Assembly: GCA_026874595.1 (NCBI GenBank)
Contig: CM049314.1
Span: 27,481,729 to 27,545,728 of the forward strand
DNA: 64,000 bases
DNA from: Sipunculus nudus
Lineage: Eukaryota > Annelida > Sipuncula > Golfingiida > Sipunculidae
Reading direction: 5' to 3'
The notes beneath the pieces were generated by a model. The model ran no database searches. It was not told where the DNA came from and saw only the letters and a program-made list of their open reading frames with translations. Below are positions 1 through 12,460 of this stretch, in pieces; position 1 is the first letter of the stretch, and each line of letters opens with the position of its first letter. Made by a program: the position numbers and the translations under genes.

Positions 1-997
1 ATATCATTTACATATAAAAGGAACAAGCGTGGACCTAAAATCGACCCGTGTGGAATGCCTATGGAGATATGCTGTGTTGAAGATGTGTCATTTCCCTTAT
101 TAACAAATTTTGTCTGCCAAAAGATAATTTGCTTGTAGATCATGTACATCACCAATTAAACCATATATGCTAAACTTATTTGGTAAAATATCAGGATCGA
201 TAATTTCAAAACATTTCTTTAGGTCCAAAAATACATGCACCGGTTTATCGTATAGTTTCAACAGCTTCAAGCCAAATATCTATAACTTTTTATAAGCTTC
301 TTTGCGTAGAATGATTTCTTAGGAAAGCCGATTGGTCATGTGTTATCATATTTAAGGTTATCAAATGTTTCATTACATGGTTATGAATACCCCTTTCAGA
401 GACTTTTGTAATATGTGGTAATACGGAAATAAGCAGGGAATTTTCCGCGGTCCTCCTTAGGACAGTTGCCTTTGTATACCGGTGTTATATTTGCAATTTT
501 CCAACGGTAGGGACCCTTTGTGCGATAGACTTAGATTAAATAATGAAGCTAAGCTAGTCAATGTAACGCATGCTCTTAGGTTTAGTAGTTTTGAATCAAA
601 CCCTAGAATGTCCGTGTTCTGTTCACCAGAGAGTTTTGATAATTGTTTGTATATGAATTCAGCATCAAAGTTCACTAATGTTAATATATTTGCTGCCAAC
701 GGGAGTTTATCAGATAGCTCCTTACTAATACTTGAGAAATATGTATTGACCTCATCAATATTACATTTCATTACACATGTTTCTCCTTGTCCATTACTAC
801 ACATCATAAATAACTTTCCTTATCTTCTGTTGATGAAATCCCTCGTCATGTATTTTGATCAAATAAAACACTCTTTTATTCTCTTTTAGTTGTTTGTTCA
901 CATAGTTTCTGAGATTTCCATCATGTGACACAAAGGAACTTTTTTCTACATTTACTTTCATATTTACGTGATACTGCATGGTTATATACATATACAT
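1..997 (-). pseudogene. LINE (non-LTR retrotransposon) reverse-transcriptase remnant
   Basis: Read on the reverse strand, this stretch gives the order of blocks expected for a Jockey/CR1-like LINE ORF2. A charged linker is at about 997-800. A segment ending DSKLLNLRAC..SLFNLSLS lies at 807-457. A block resembling SVLPHITKVSER..QSAFLRNHST falls at about 460-320. The catalytic-aspartate block VFLDLKKCFEIID lies at about 230-190, and IGIPHGSILGPRLFLLYVND at about 62-3. Stop codons and at least two frame changes separate the blocks, for example between the YGLIG block and the following QTKFVNK block near 110-130. It is therefore dead. The element continues past the left edge of the window, so its YADD motif and C-terminus are not visible. 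Recognition of the reverse-transcriptase motifs is from family knowledge; the clade assignment is a guess. Confidence 0.85.
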
Positions 998-3138
998 AAA
1001 TAAGATATAATAAAGATGATATTTTAATTAAAGGAGCAATTATCATATGAAGTGTTGACAATATTTGCTTTTCTCAATAACTAATAACCACTCTTTTAAT
1101 TATGTTCTCAGGGACCGCCCAGGAAACTGAAGTCTCCTAATATCTTACTCATTTTCAGATAAACAAAAGTTAATCTCTTAATGTTGAATGACCATTATAA
1201 ATAACCCAACTTCCTGATAAACGTTACTGAAACAATCTAGCAAACTATTAATGCTTATCAATTATTTCTACGATTAAGCATACATAGTGATTTTTAATCA
1301 TTCCAAGGAAAGAATTGATCACACAGTAGATTTTGTGTATTCAGACGATACAATTCCCCGCCGTTAATAATCAGGACATTGACACTCGTTGTGCTGACTA
1401 AAATATGTTTGTTATTATAATTTTTTTTTAAATCTGGTAATACAAAATGCCTGATATTTTCATTGTATTAATTTGACGGAAATCAGTCCCTTTCCTAAAA
1501 TCTATATATGTGTGTATGTGTGTATGTGTGTTTGTGTACAAATGTACTTACTTGTAATTGACGTAACTTGAAATCAGTTCTGTTGGTCTTGCTGGTATAA
1601 TAACCTGTCAAATACAAAATTCCAGATTGTGGTTTGGCAAGAGATATATGTATTTGTACTTGATACTTGATCTTTATGCCTCTATAAATGATGTAACCAG
1701 AGAATATGATGACTTCTAATTATGAAAGGGTTTAATCTATGGTATACCAGGAAAACTTGAACATTTATTAATAAACGTCATCAGATAAAAAACACGGTAC
1801 CGGCTTTAAGTTTTTTCCCAACCAAAAATTATCAGTTTGAGGTACGTTCAATAGAATATCGAAAAAATTATTTACAAACTGAATCGCGATACGTAATATG
1901 CAAATCATCGTACTGCGATATACCTATTTCAATAATGACGATGATTACAGAATATAGGTCACCGTGACATAATTTACGTTAAAGTTTAGTTAAACGTTTC
2001 AAAGATTACAGAAAAAGGTTATATTTATTTTTCAACATTGATACAGAATGATAAAAAATCTTTAACAACAAATGAATGTTTCAAAAACGTTTTGAGAAAT
2101 TCCTTTAAACAGTTAAACTATTTGTTAAACATTCAATACATTTTTTTTTCCTTGATCAAAGGGGTTTTTAATGTAAACGTACTTTACGCGAAATCTCTTT
2201 ATTTCATTATATGAAAAGCAAGCCCTACCACTTAAACACAGATCGCGTGGGTGGATGCAAATAAATTTGATTGAGGATGTGCAATCCAAGGGGACTTTGA
2301 AACATGAAAATATATTACCAGTACTTTACACTGATAGGGATCCTATTAACAAACTTGATTCTATAGTCGAAGCCTAAACACCTCCAACAGAATCTCCCGT
2401 CCAGTCACGTGGTGAAGTGTAAACTTTTCAAGTGTAAACACTGTCACGCTTTGGTGACGCGGTTTCACCTGGTGAGTGGCAGAGCAAACGCATACTAATG
2501 CATGGGGACAAAGGAATTCTTTTATCATCATGTCAAATAGAAAAAAAAAACAAATTTTATATTGATTTGTATTACCTACAAAAAAGAATAATGGATTGTT
2601 TATATGGTTTTCTACTAATAATCTGAAAATTGCTGATAACATTCTATATTCTTCGTAGACATGTCTTGGTTTTGATTCCAAAGAGAATTGACAACTAAAA
2701 ACTTTTTTATCAAGTCTCTTGAGCTCCGAAAATAATGATGTCGTACATGTGTTGTTTATGGAAGAAATAAAACTATTCTCATGCAAACTTCATATACCTT
2801 ATATATGGATCGAGTCTACTGTAATGTTTGATTTCCTGAATAGCATAATTTGCCATTTTATTGTAGGGAGGGGGTTTCCAAGATAATCTATGCACAGATG
2901 ATCTTTAAATGAACAACAGTCCCTGCGAAAAACACATTGTGAAAATATGCAACATTCTGTCCCTACACTGAAAACATGTGAATAGTTTAAACTCATCACT
3001 CTGATTAGTTTTACATAGTCACTCTTTCTCAGTACAAAAACATCTCAAATAAAAGCTCATTCTGACGTTTTGTAATTGTCATTTTTTTCATTTACCGCGA
3101 GGGGACAATAGTAGCGATTTGTGAAGTGATACGATTAT
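998..3138. other. No gene recognised; A+T-rich intergenic sequence
   Basis: Nothing convincing. There is a short TG/TATG-type simple repeat at about 1508-1536. A 141-codon reverse-strand frame at 2361-2786 has no recognisable motif. A short block at about 2985-3025 loosely resembles one at about 6500-6530 on the far side of the next element. Confidence 0.6.
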
Positions 3139-6100
3139 CAACTAGACATTTCTTGGCACCGCAGGTGCCAGAGTATCCCCAGACATAGTAGGCCCCCCTC
3201 CTACAAGAACAGACCCCCAATTTTAGCAGCATATACTGACACTTGGCATATTTATTGTTTATTCCATCTAACGATTCACAATCTTGTTGAAGATGTTGGT
3301 CCTGTGACCTTGATCTTTTTAAAGATGTGTCCTGTGACCTTGACCTTTGATCTCATAACCCCAAAATCAATTTGGGTCTTGCTTTTCCAATGGGACATAT
3401 GCAAGTCAAGTTTGAAATCTATACATCAATAAAGCAGGAATTATCATCCAGAAACTTATTTTTGGACAGATGGCTCCTGCGACCTTCACCTTTGACCTTG
3501 TGACCTCAAAATTGATAGTGTTCTTCCTCTCTTGGCAGGAGAACTATATGTGCAAGATGAAAGATATGAGATGAAATGTTTGGCTGAAAATGCATCCACA
3601 TCTTTTTAAGATGTGTAAAAAGATGTGTCCTGTGACCTTGACCTTTGACCTCATGACCCCAAAATCAATTTTGGTCTTACTTTTCCAATGGGACATATAC
3701 AAGTCAAGTTTGAAATCCATACATCAATAAAAGCAGGAATTATCATCCAGAAACTAATTTTTGGACATATGGCTCCTGTGACCTTCATCTTTGACCTTGT
3801 GACCTCAAAATTGATAGGGGTCTTCCACTCTTGGCAGGTGAACTATATGTGCAAGAGGAAATTTCTTAGATGAATTGTTTGGCTGAAAATGCATCCACAA
3901 TCTTTTTAAAGAGGTTTTCCTGTGACCTTGACCTTTGACCTCATGACCCCAAAATCAATTTGGGTCTTGCTTATACAATGGGTCAATAACAAAGCCAAGT
4001 GTGAAATCCATACATCAATAAAAGATGGAATTATCATCCAGAAACTAATTTTTGGACAGATGGCTCCTGTGACCTTCACCTTTGACCTTGTGACCTCAAA
4101 ACTGATAGGGTTCTTCCTCTCTTGGCAGGTGAACTATATGTGCAAGATGAAAGACCTGAGATGAAATGTTTCGCTGAAAATGCATCCACATCTTTTTAAA
4201 GATGTGACCTTGACCTTTGACCTCATGACCCAAAAATCAATTTGGGTCTTGCTTTTCCAATGGGACATATATAAGTCAAGTTTGAAATCCATACATCAAT
4301 AAAAGCAGGAATTATCATCCAGAAACTAATTTTTGGACATATGGCTCCTGTGACCTTCACCTTTGACCTTGTGACCTCAAAATTGATAGGGGTCTTCCAC
4401 TCTTGGCAGGTGAACTATATGTGCAAGATGAAAGATCTGAGATGAATTGTTTGGCTGAAAATGCATCCACAATCTTTTTAAAGAGGTTTCCTGTGACCTT
4501 GACCTTTGACCTCATGACCCCAAATTCAATTCCGGTCTTGCTTTTCCAATGGGACAAAAACAAGTCAAGTTTGAAATCCAAACATCAATAAAAGAAGGAA
4601 TTATCATCCAGAAACTAATTTTTGGACAGATGGCTCCTGTGACCTTCACCTTTGACCTGGTGACCTCAGAATTGATAGGGTTCTTCCTCTCTTGGCAGGT
4701 GAACTATATGTGCAAAATGAAAGATCTGAGATGAAATGTTTGGCTGAAAATGCATCTACATCTTTTTAAAGATGTGTCCTGTGACCTTGACCTTTGACCT
4801 CATGACCCCAAAATCAATTTGGGTCTTGCTTTTCCAATGGGACATATATAAGTCAAGTTTGAAATCCATACATCAATAAAAGAAGGAATTATCATCCAGA
4901 AACTAATTTTTGGACAGATGGCTCCTGTGACCTTCACCTTTGACCTTGTGACCTCAAAATTGAAAGGGGTCTTCCTCTATTGGCAGATGACTTATATGTG
5001 CAAGATGAAAGGTCTGAGATGAAATGTTTGGCTGAAAATGCATCCACATCTTTTTAAAGATGTGTCCTGTGAGCTTGACCTTTGACCTCATGACCCCAAA
5101 ATCAATTTGGGTCTTGCTTTTCCAATGGGACATATATAAGTCAAGTTTGAAATGCATACATTGAAAACCAGGAATTATCATCCAGAAACTAATTTTTGGA
5201 CATATGGCTCCTGTGACCTTCACCTTTGACCTTGTGACCTCAAAATTGATAGGGGTCTTCCACTCTTGGCAGGTGAACTATATGTGCAAGATGAAAGATC
5301 TGAGATGAATTGTTTGGCTGAAAATGCATCCACAATCTTTTTAAAGAGGTTTTCTGTGACCTTGACCTTTGACCTCATGACCCCAAAATCAATTTGGGTC
5401 TTGCTTTTTCAATGGGACATATATAAGTCAATTTTGAAATCATTACATCAATAAAAGCAGGAATTATCATCCAGAAACTAATTTTTGGACAGATAGCTCC
5501 TGTGGCCTTGACCTTTGACCTTGTGACCCCAAAATTTATATGGATCATCCATTATCGGCAAGTGAGCTATATATTCAAGATGGAAGACCTGGGATGAAAG
5601 TTTGGCTTAAAATGCATCCACAGTATCTTTTAAAATGCCAGTCCAGTGACCTTGACCTTTGACCTCATGACCCTAGAACCTATAGGGTTCTTACTTTAGT
5701 GGTAGGCCATACATAAGTCAAGTTTGAAATCCATATGGCTATCAACACTGGAGATATCATAAGAGGTGTGTGATTTTCACCATATATGGCAATATTCAAG
5801 GTCAAGGCCACTATCATAGGAAAGGTCATGACCCCAATTTAAATAAGCATCATCCCATAACCCATACCTATGTATATGCATAATATAAAAGAAATTTGTC
5901 CATTAGTTTTTGACTTAAAATGCTCACAGTGCTGTAAGGTGGCAATTTAGGGGGTATTAAACGGCACGAAAACAAGTAAAGAATAATAGGTGGCGCCACC
6001 AGTTTCTGGAACATGACAACCCTATCCATGATCTTCCATCAACTTGATTTTGGGATAAATCCATGCAAGATTTCTTGAGATATTAAAGAATTTGTGTGAT

Positions 6101-6345
6101 CTTCCCCAAAATTGGACCTATTCAAGGTCAAGGACACTCTCCTAGTAAAGGTCATGACCTCATTTTAAATAGGCGTCGTCCTCTTACCCATATCTATACA
6201 TATACCAAGTTTGGTGAAGTTCCATGAAATATTTTTTGGGTTATCGCGCCAACAAGATTCATATGCAGCGGCGGCGGCGGCGGGACCGGTATGAAAACAT
6301 AGTATCCCCCGACTTTGTCTGGGGATACAATAATACATCTAGTTC
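3139..6345 (+). mobile_element. Composite non-autonomous DNA transposon carrying a satellite array
   Basis: The left end reads AACTAGACATTTC..., followed by GTATCCCCAGACATAG at about 3173. The right end, read in reverse, gives AACTAGATGTATTATT followed by GTATCCCCAGACAAAG. This is a terminal inverted repeat. A GGCACC/GGTGCC hairpin sits just inside the left end (about 3155-3170), and a GTATCCCC/GGGGATAC hairpin at 6302-6328 just inside the right end. Between them lie the 288 bp satellite array and a unique tail (5760-6345) with GGTGGCGCCACC at about 5990 and a GCGGCGG tract near 6268. No transposase frame is visible, so it would need enzymes in trans. The tail recurs at 19861-20925, which supports a mobile unit. 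The superfamily cannot be assigned from sequence alone. Confidence 0.7.
3290..5740 (+). repeat. Satellite array, ~288 bp monomer, about 8.5 copies
   Basis: The landmark CCTCATGACC recurs at about 3650, 3940, 4223, 4509, 4798, 5089, 5377 and 5662, with a CCTCATAACC variant at about 3350. Spacing is 283-299 bp. Each monomer carries two clusters of TGACC half-sites: one reads TGACCTTGACCTTTGACCT, the other TTCACCTTTGACCTTGTGACC. Between them are conserved blocks such as CAATGGGACATAT and GGAATTATCATCCAGAAACT. Copies are similar but not identical and the last two are more diverged. Short open frames across the array (for example 3922-4164, 4403-4591) only reflect repetition of the monomer and are not genes. 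Related diverged copies occur at 11600-12110 and, inverted, at 54600-55395. Confidence 0.92.
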
Positions 6346-7607
6346 CCTCAGTACCGGAGAATAATTATATCTCACTAAAGAATGGTAATCATGTCCCTGC
6401 GCTTCGTAGCTAACAGGAAAACAAGCCTGAGTATAGGTATAGCCTTAGCGGACGTAATAATCTGTCCCGTATATAGTTTCACCCACTATAATAAAATTAA
6501 ACTCCTCACCCCGAGTAGTTTTACCTAGTTTAAACTATTCATAGACTCCTCAATCCGCGTAGCTTATTTGTAGCAAACTGCTCAGAGTGATGACTTTTAA
6601 ATTATAAACTACTCAAGCTGAGTTGCCTTCTCGGTAAAACTTCGAACTGAGAGCATCATCAGTTTTACTAGTTTGAATTCACCAGGATGATGATTTGGTA
6701 TAGGTCGATTTCGGCCGCCGACGATATCGGCCGTTGGCCTCAAATCGACCATATCGGCCGCCAGCGCCCACCGGGCAACCATTTCGGCCGCAACCCTGAG
6801 GATGCCATTGCTGGGCCCTTACTCTGGTCAGTCAACTATATCGACCACGACTTGGGCGGCGGGCAGCATTACGGCCGCCGGGCTACCTCATTACTAGCCG
6901 CCGTTCTTTTGGGCTACCTAACTACAACATACACGGCTACATAATAAGTCCTAGCTGATTTAACCCTCAAAGTGAATTTAATCATTGGAAGAACTCAAGC
7001 GCACACATTTCAGTACACACATTAACACAAACACCTTCAAACAAAAAGAATCAGAAAAAACAGCAGAAATAAATAAACCTATAACACTTTATACATCTTT
7101 TTTCTTCATTTACTTACATATATAATAAATAACGAAATTACATATGTGTATATTTAATTCAAACAAAATATTAATTACTGCAATTAAGAACTCTAACAAA
7201 AATCATAACTATATATACAGAGGTCACAATTGAAAATTTTCAATCCCGAAATATATACAACTATGTCTTTAAACTGTAAACACCTTGCTAACAAATTATA
7301 AAGTAAACTCTAAAAAACTGGGCTACTCCTGGAAAATCCCAAATGTAATTTCAACTATCATAGTCGAGCACAAAATGAACGAGCAGGGAAACGGGACAGC
7401 GTGTTAGCCGCTGGCTTCTTAGTGGCGTGTGCTCTTTGTATACCAGGTGAAGGATTCTTGGTTTATTACACTTAGCTGCACCTCGAGGCGGCTGCTCTTG
7501 CAACTATTATCGCCGAGCAAGTAAGTGAAGTTTAAATGTATTTATTTCAAATGCATTACACAAATAGCACAATATACTGATTGACGTAGTTTTTAACAAA
7601 CGATATA
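6346..7607. other. Intergenic; contains a GC-rich island at about 6697-6910
   Basis: No gene is recognised. Around 6697-6910 the composition switches sharply to G+C-rich, with CGGCCGCC-like words repeated at least six times (for example TATCGGCCG, TTTCGGCCGC, TTACGGCCGCC). An 85-codon frame across it is low-complexity and has no known motif. The rest is A+T-rich. Confidence 0.5.
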
Positions 7608-7608
7608 A

Positions 7609-7623
7609 TCATGATATATATAT

Positions 7624-7679
<56 letters not shown>
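7609..7679. repeat. (AT)n microsatellite
   Basis: About 70 bp of alternating A and T with one interruption, flanked on both sides by ATCATGAT-like words. Confidence 0.95.
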
Positions 7680-7682
<3 letters not shown>

Positions 7683-7887
7683 CATGATCAGTAAATACAC
7701 TATAAACATTAAGATTGCAGTGAAAAGTGTAAAATTTTAACATGATCAAACTTAATCAATCGTTAAAATCAGAGGATTTATTAAACATGTTTATATACTC
7801 ATACATCGGTTCGGTTCACAGTTTATTAGAAATGCAGCAACTATATACACAAACACACCCACATATAGAACTATGTATATAAGTATG

Positions 7888-7893
7888 AATATA

Positions 7894-7979
<86 letters not shown>
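7888..7979. repeat. Compound (AT)n-(GA)n microsatellite
   Basis: An (AT)n tract passes directly into a (GA)n tract with a single AAAG interruption. The same compound order occurs at 41108-41190. Confidence 0.95.
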
Positions 7980-8239
7980 TTAATAAGTTTTTTGGTAGTG
8001 CCTTTTAATTAGACTTCAGAAGATTTGCTTCAAATACGTCACAACAATTGAAACCTGGTTTGCTATCCTTTCATATACATTTTGAACGAAGTTACAGGAC
8101 AAAGTAATGTTCTTTATTACTCAATGCAAGTAAATGTGTTATTTTTTTGTGACCGTTACTTTTATGAGCCATTGGAAAAAAAGACATGATTGAACACCTT
8201 AAATATGAGATGGATACAAATTGTTTACGTTGGGCCTAG

Positions 8240-8505
8240 AATCCTCTAGCGCGAATACCCGAATCTCCATGGATATCTAAAACTAAGTCATGATGACCTA
8301 CATTCTTCCTTCTATGTGTCAAAAGATACAGTTTTGATGTATCAAATTGCATGATTTTAAGCACTCTGAAGGTCATACTATCCATTAACCAAAGCTCCTT
8401 AACGAATATTTTTTTCACCAGATCAAAATATAAATAATTAATTATTGCATTACCTGTATAAAAACAGCTGAGCGTCATGGCCCGTGGGCAACTCGTTATA
8501 ATGGC
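8240..8505 (-). repeat. Fragment of dispersed repeat family Z, inverted
   Basis: It contains CTCCATGGATATCT and AAGTCATGATGACCT, matching in reverse the core of the 29-32 kb array. It ends in CAGCTGAGCGTCATGGCCC, the end motif of that family also seen at about 48809-48840 and 30601-30630. Boundaries are approximate. Confidence 0.5.
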
Positions 8506-9954
8506 GCAAAAAATGCCCAAGGCGGTATCACATTAATTCATCATCTTTGGACCCTCCTTTTCCGTCCCCATAATTACGACCACCATCGTAAATGAGCACA
8601 GTGGTATTACTTTGGGAGTATTCGTACTTGTGAATTCTTACCTTGCTCAAAGTCACAGGGTTGAAAAAAGACGATGACCCTATGCTTTTAATGAATATTT
8701 CATCATAAGGCTTTACATTGCAGAGTCACCCTTACTTTGACTGTATACAATGATGTGTGGTTTAAGAAATTTAAGCTAAAAGTAACTAAATTAATTCTGT
8801 CTTTACAAATATTCATTAATGAGCAAGAAACGTTTACATGAGGCTAATGAAAGTAATATTACACATGTAAAAATACCAGTCTAGTATATAAAAATCAAAT
8901 TACTAAGGTTTGTAAGCCACATGAAATCAATGAGAATTAAAGATATCGTTAACTGGACCAATGAGGAATAGTGAGCTAAAACCACAGTCATTTACGCAAT
9001 TCTTAAAGAGACGATTATCGTTAGGCATGTAACATCGATACGTTATCATAACTAATGCATACAATTATGGCTATTATGTGGATCGGCTAATTAATCATGC
9101 AGTTTTCCATCACTGATTAATCGGTTTGGCGCAGTCATTATCTCGTGATAAATACTATTAAACTGCGGTCGCATTTGCGGGGTTGCATTAAAACTGGGGC
9201 TAGGAAATGTGCCGGAAATTTCGAAAACAGAAATGGTCGCTATTTTAATTATTTAACCCATGAAATAACTTTATATATTATCCGGGATCCAAAAAATGGT
9301 TGTAATTGTGGGGTGACCACAAGGCGGGTTTCTGCTGTATAATTAGTTTATTCATGTAGTGTTGATACTGGTGAAGTTGTCCAAATACTGCAGTTTGGAT
9401 ATATTCAAGTGTAATCCCAATGATAGGAATGATTGTAGAGATGGTAACTGCCTATATATTAGCTCCATCAACGAAGGTGGCAATGGTTGTGTGATTGGCC
9501 GTGTGTGTGTGGGTGTAATTTCTGACCTTACTTTTTGAGTTATTACATTTTTTGTTAAGGCTAGGTCATTTACAGAAGAAAAACTGAACGAATCAGTAAA
9601 ATAAATGGTAATCTGGATAGATATCCCTTATCCTAATCCCCCTTCTCCCATGCTGTCATGCTTCTCTGTTCTTCGTACATAATATCAAATTAAATCTATT
9701 CACCGAAACATTTCACATTTATTTGGGACAACATTTTATTTATTGTGACCATTTAAAGATGAGTTGTGAATGCAATTTTAGGTTAATTACAAATGCGGTT
9801 GTTTGAAAATTCCCAAAAACAAACGCAACAAAAAATACCTCCATGAAATAATGTAGAAACTGTGGGTCATGGGTAATTCAATTTCATGAACCTTACCCGT
9901 TAAGATAGCATCTGACCATAGCAAATATGCATGTTTTTTTAAAGGCTGTACAAG
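8506..9954. other. No feature recognised
   Basis: A+T-rich sequence without a repeat or coding frame I can support. A 65-codon frame at 9145-9342 has no family signal. Confidence 0.5.
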
Positions 9955-10515
9955 AGAAATAATAAAAGTGGACCCCCGCGAAAACAGGCGTCAACATAAA
10001 AACAACGCTAGGCACTCCGCCCATTGTCTGGGCTACAACACCTGTAAATCAGGAAATGCCTTGATTGACTTGCCCAAACATGTAATATATGTTCTCTCTG
10101 GTTGAAACATCGCTTCTTGCTCTGGCCCAAGGACATGGTACACAGGGTCACAGTGTTCTACGTGGGTCATTTCAGCTCAGGCACTGCACTTATCGTACAG
10201 ATCTATTGCGACAGGTTCTACAATGAATTTACTCTCGACCTATGCACTATAATGTTAATAAAGCAGAAATATACCAGAGAACATATAGGTACTTATATTG
10301 TCTAGTTTGGACTAGACCTGTCGCGCTTGAATCAGACCTCCGGTCAAGCGGCATTGCAATGGTAAACAGACACACGTTGACTGTGTTTACTTACACTCAC
10401 GCAAAACCATAACAAACGTACTCGAGGTATTGAGACTCTTCTGGGATGCTTTTGTATAAAGCAATACTGAGCTGAGTGTGAAACAATAGGCATTATATTG
10501 GTCCTGAGGATTACT
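9955..10515 (+). mobile_element. Truncated copy of TTAA-ended element family X
   Basis: Blocks here match the fuller copy at 47610-48123 in the same order: AAAAGTGGACC, GGCGTCAACATAAA, ATCAGGAAATGCC, AATGTAATATATGTTC, GACCTCCGGTCAAGCGG and TGTGTTTAC. The right end, TCCTGAGGATTACTTTA, corresponds to the right terminus of that copy. The left terminus is missing. There is no open frame of note. Confidence 0.65.
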
Positions 10516-11529
10516 TTACAAAGGAGCTCTACTTATGCATATTGTCATCCTCACTTTATTCATTAGAATAGTTTATGCCTTAGTAGTTACAAGTGTTGAA
10601 ACATTTAATCATGTATACTGATACAAGAACTCACAAGCGTTTTATAACTGTTTGGCTACATATTTGCTCAAAACTTGGCAAAGTTTAATGATACACCATC
10701 TATATAAGACAAGATGTTGTCTTCCTCGCCTACCGCCAGATGACCTGCCAAAATCTGTGATAAGGATTTTTACGGTACATAACCAGCATTTGGTATGTCA
10801 AAAACAGGCTGTTTACTTCTTATACTCTTAAATAAGATCACTTTTTTTAATGTAGCATGTGACAGGATGCTATCGGTGAAGGACACCGCCCCCCGCCCCC
10901 TTCCCAAACGTGACTACACATTTAGTGACAGCATGAAAGTTTGACCTGCTTACTTAATAAGATTAGCTGTCAAACATAGGCTTGGTTCACTGTAGTGCAC
11001 CTGTTCTTTCTGTTCCATATATGTAAACAGGAAATATATGAGAGCGCAGAACACCAGCGACACCATAAAAGTCTGAATTTATTCATCAGCTTCACATATG
11101 TAAATATCTACACAGTCCCAAGCACTTTAAGTTATAATAAGATATAAATGTTAGGTGGCCCATGGGTCATGACGCGCATGGCGCTTTTGTTATATTTTAA
11201 CAACTAGATTGCAAATTAGGGCACATATTGTAGGAATTTTCGAACATGTGTCTGCATAAAGCACATTACTTGAAAGTTCGGGATAAAGTATATGATTGCT
11301 GATACAATAATCTAATATGACTGGTATACGATTGGAAAAAAAATTGCATTTAGCTAGTTTAAAAAGGGAACAATTAATTAGTACTAATAAAACTATCAGT
11401 TAACATTAACAAGTTTTTTTGAAAGATTTTGTTTAAACGAACTTAATTTGATGATATAATGGAGAAAGCATGTAAATTCATTTTCTAAGTAAGTGTATGC
11501 TGATTAAAAGCTTATATATAAATAAAAAA
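10516..11529. other. Intergenic, with a short family-Z end motif at about 11155-11190
   Basis: GGCCCATGGGTCATGACGCG at about 11157 matches the conserved end motif of family Z. A short C-rich run lies at about 10888-10905. No gene is recognised. Confidence 0.45.
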
Positions 11530-12172
11530 AAACTAGGGACCCAGAGGTCTCGACGCTCAGCTAAATTTGTCTATAGGCATATTTTAAGAGCTATTTCAAA
11601 ATGTAGGTCTTGTAATCCTTGGAAGCCAATCTGTCTACCCTAACAGGAGTTACCGTCCATAAACTAATTTGTGAATGGATGGCCCTGTGAACTGGACCTT
11701 TCAGCCTGTGACCCCAAAATAAAAAAAAAATCTTTCCCAATTGGCGTCAGAGCAATATCTGAGTGGAACATGGAAGGTTTGTGATGAATAAATTAGCTTA
11801 AAAGGCACCAACAATTTCTTTTAAGCAACTGGTCCTGTGACTTTGACCCGATGAATCCATAATCAATAAGTTTATTTTAGTGATAGGTCATATAAAAAGT
11901 TTGTAAAAAAAAACTGTCATTATCAAGCAAAAACAAATTTCTTGACAGATGTCCCCTGTGATCTTGACCTTTGACAGTTTAATAAGATTCTTCTTCTTTT
12001 GACAGTTAAGCTATATGAGCAAAACGGAGGATTTTGGATGACATTTTTTCTTAAAATGCATCCACAATATTTTTAAATAAGTTGGTTATGTGACTGATGA
12101 AACACTCCATGATCAATTTCCTTTGAGAGAACCGTGACAATCGATGTATTTGTTACTCAGATACTGGTGATT

Positions 12173-12241
<69 letters not shown>

Positions 12242-12460
12242 CCTGGGGTACTTATGAACCCCATAGCTCGGAGCATATAGTTCCCAGGGACATAATTGCA
12301 GGTTTCCAAAGAGATTTTAAAAGGACCTCCACGGATGTTTATTAGAAGTTTCTATTACGATTGGTGCCCTGTAACGGACAGACAGACGTACAGAAGGACG
12401 AAGGAAAGGACAAACTGTGATCGCTAAAGCTCAGATGACTTTAAGTCAGCTGAGCTTATA
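11530..12460 (+). repeat. Diverged satellite copies inside a family-Z-type element, with (AT)n
   Basis: The left border carries GACCCAGAGGTCTCGACGCT, the family-Z end motif. About 11600-12110 holds roughly 1.7 degraded copies of the ~288 bp satellite (landmarks CATAAACTAATTTGTGAATGG, GTGATCTTGACCTTTGAC, AAAATGCATCCACAATA). An (AT)n tract covers about 12173-12235. The right end at about 12430-12458 is a perfect-looking hairpin, AGCTCAGATGACT facing AGTCAGCTGAGCT, preceded by short GACAGACAG-type repeats. The same terminal hairpin appears at 54070-54100. Confidence 0.65.

Noticed and set aside
2361-2786. 141-codon reverse-strand open frame
   Set aside because: Phenylalanine-rich runs come from A/T homopolymers; no family motif and no splice context.
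3688-5454. Series of 60-90 codon frames on both strands with near-identical peptides
   Set aside because: They recur with the 288 bp satellite monomer and are by-products of the repeat.
6687-6944. 85-codon frame in the GC-rich island
   Set aside because: The open frame follows from low stop-codon density in G+C-rich sequence; no homologous motif.
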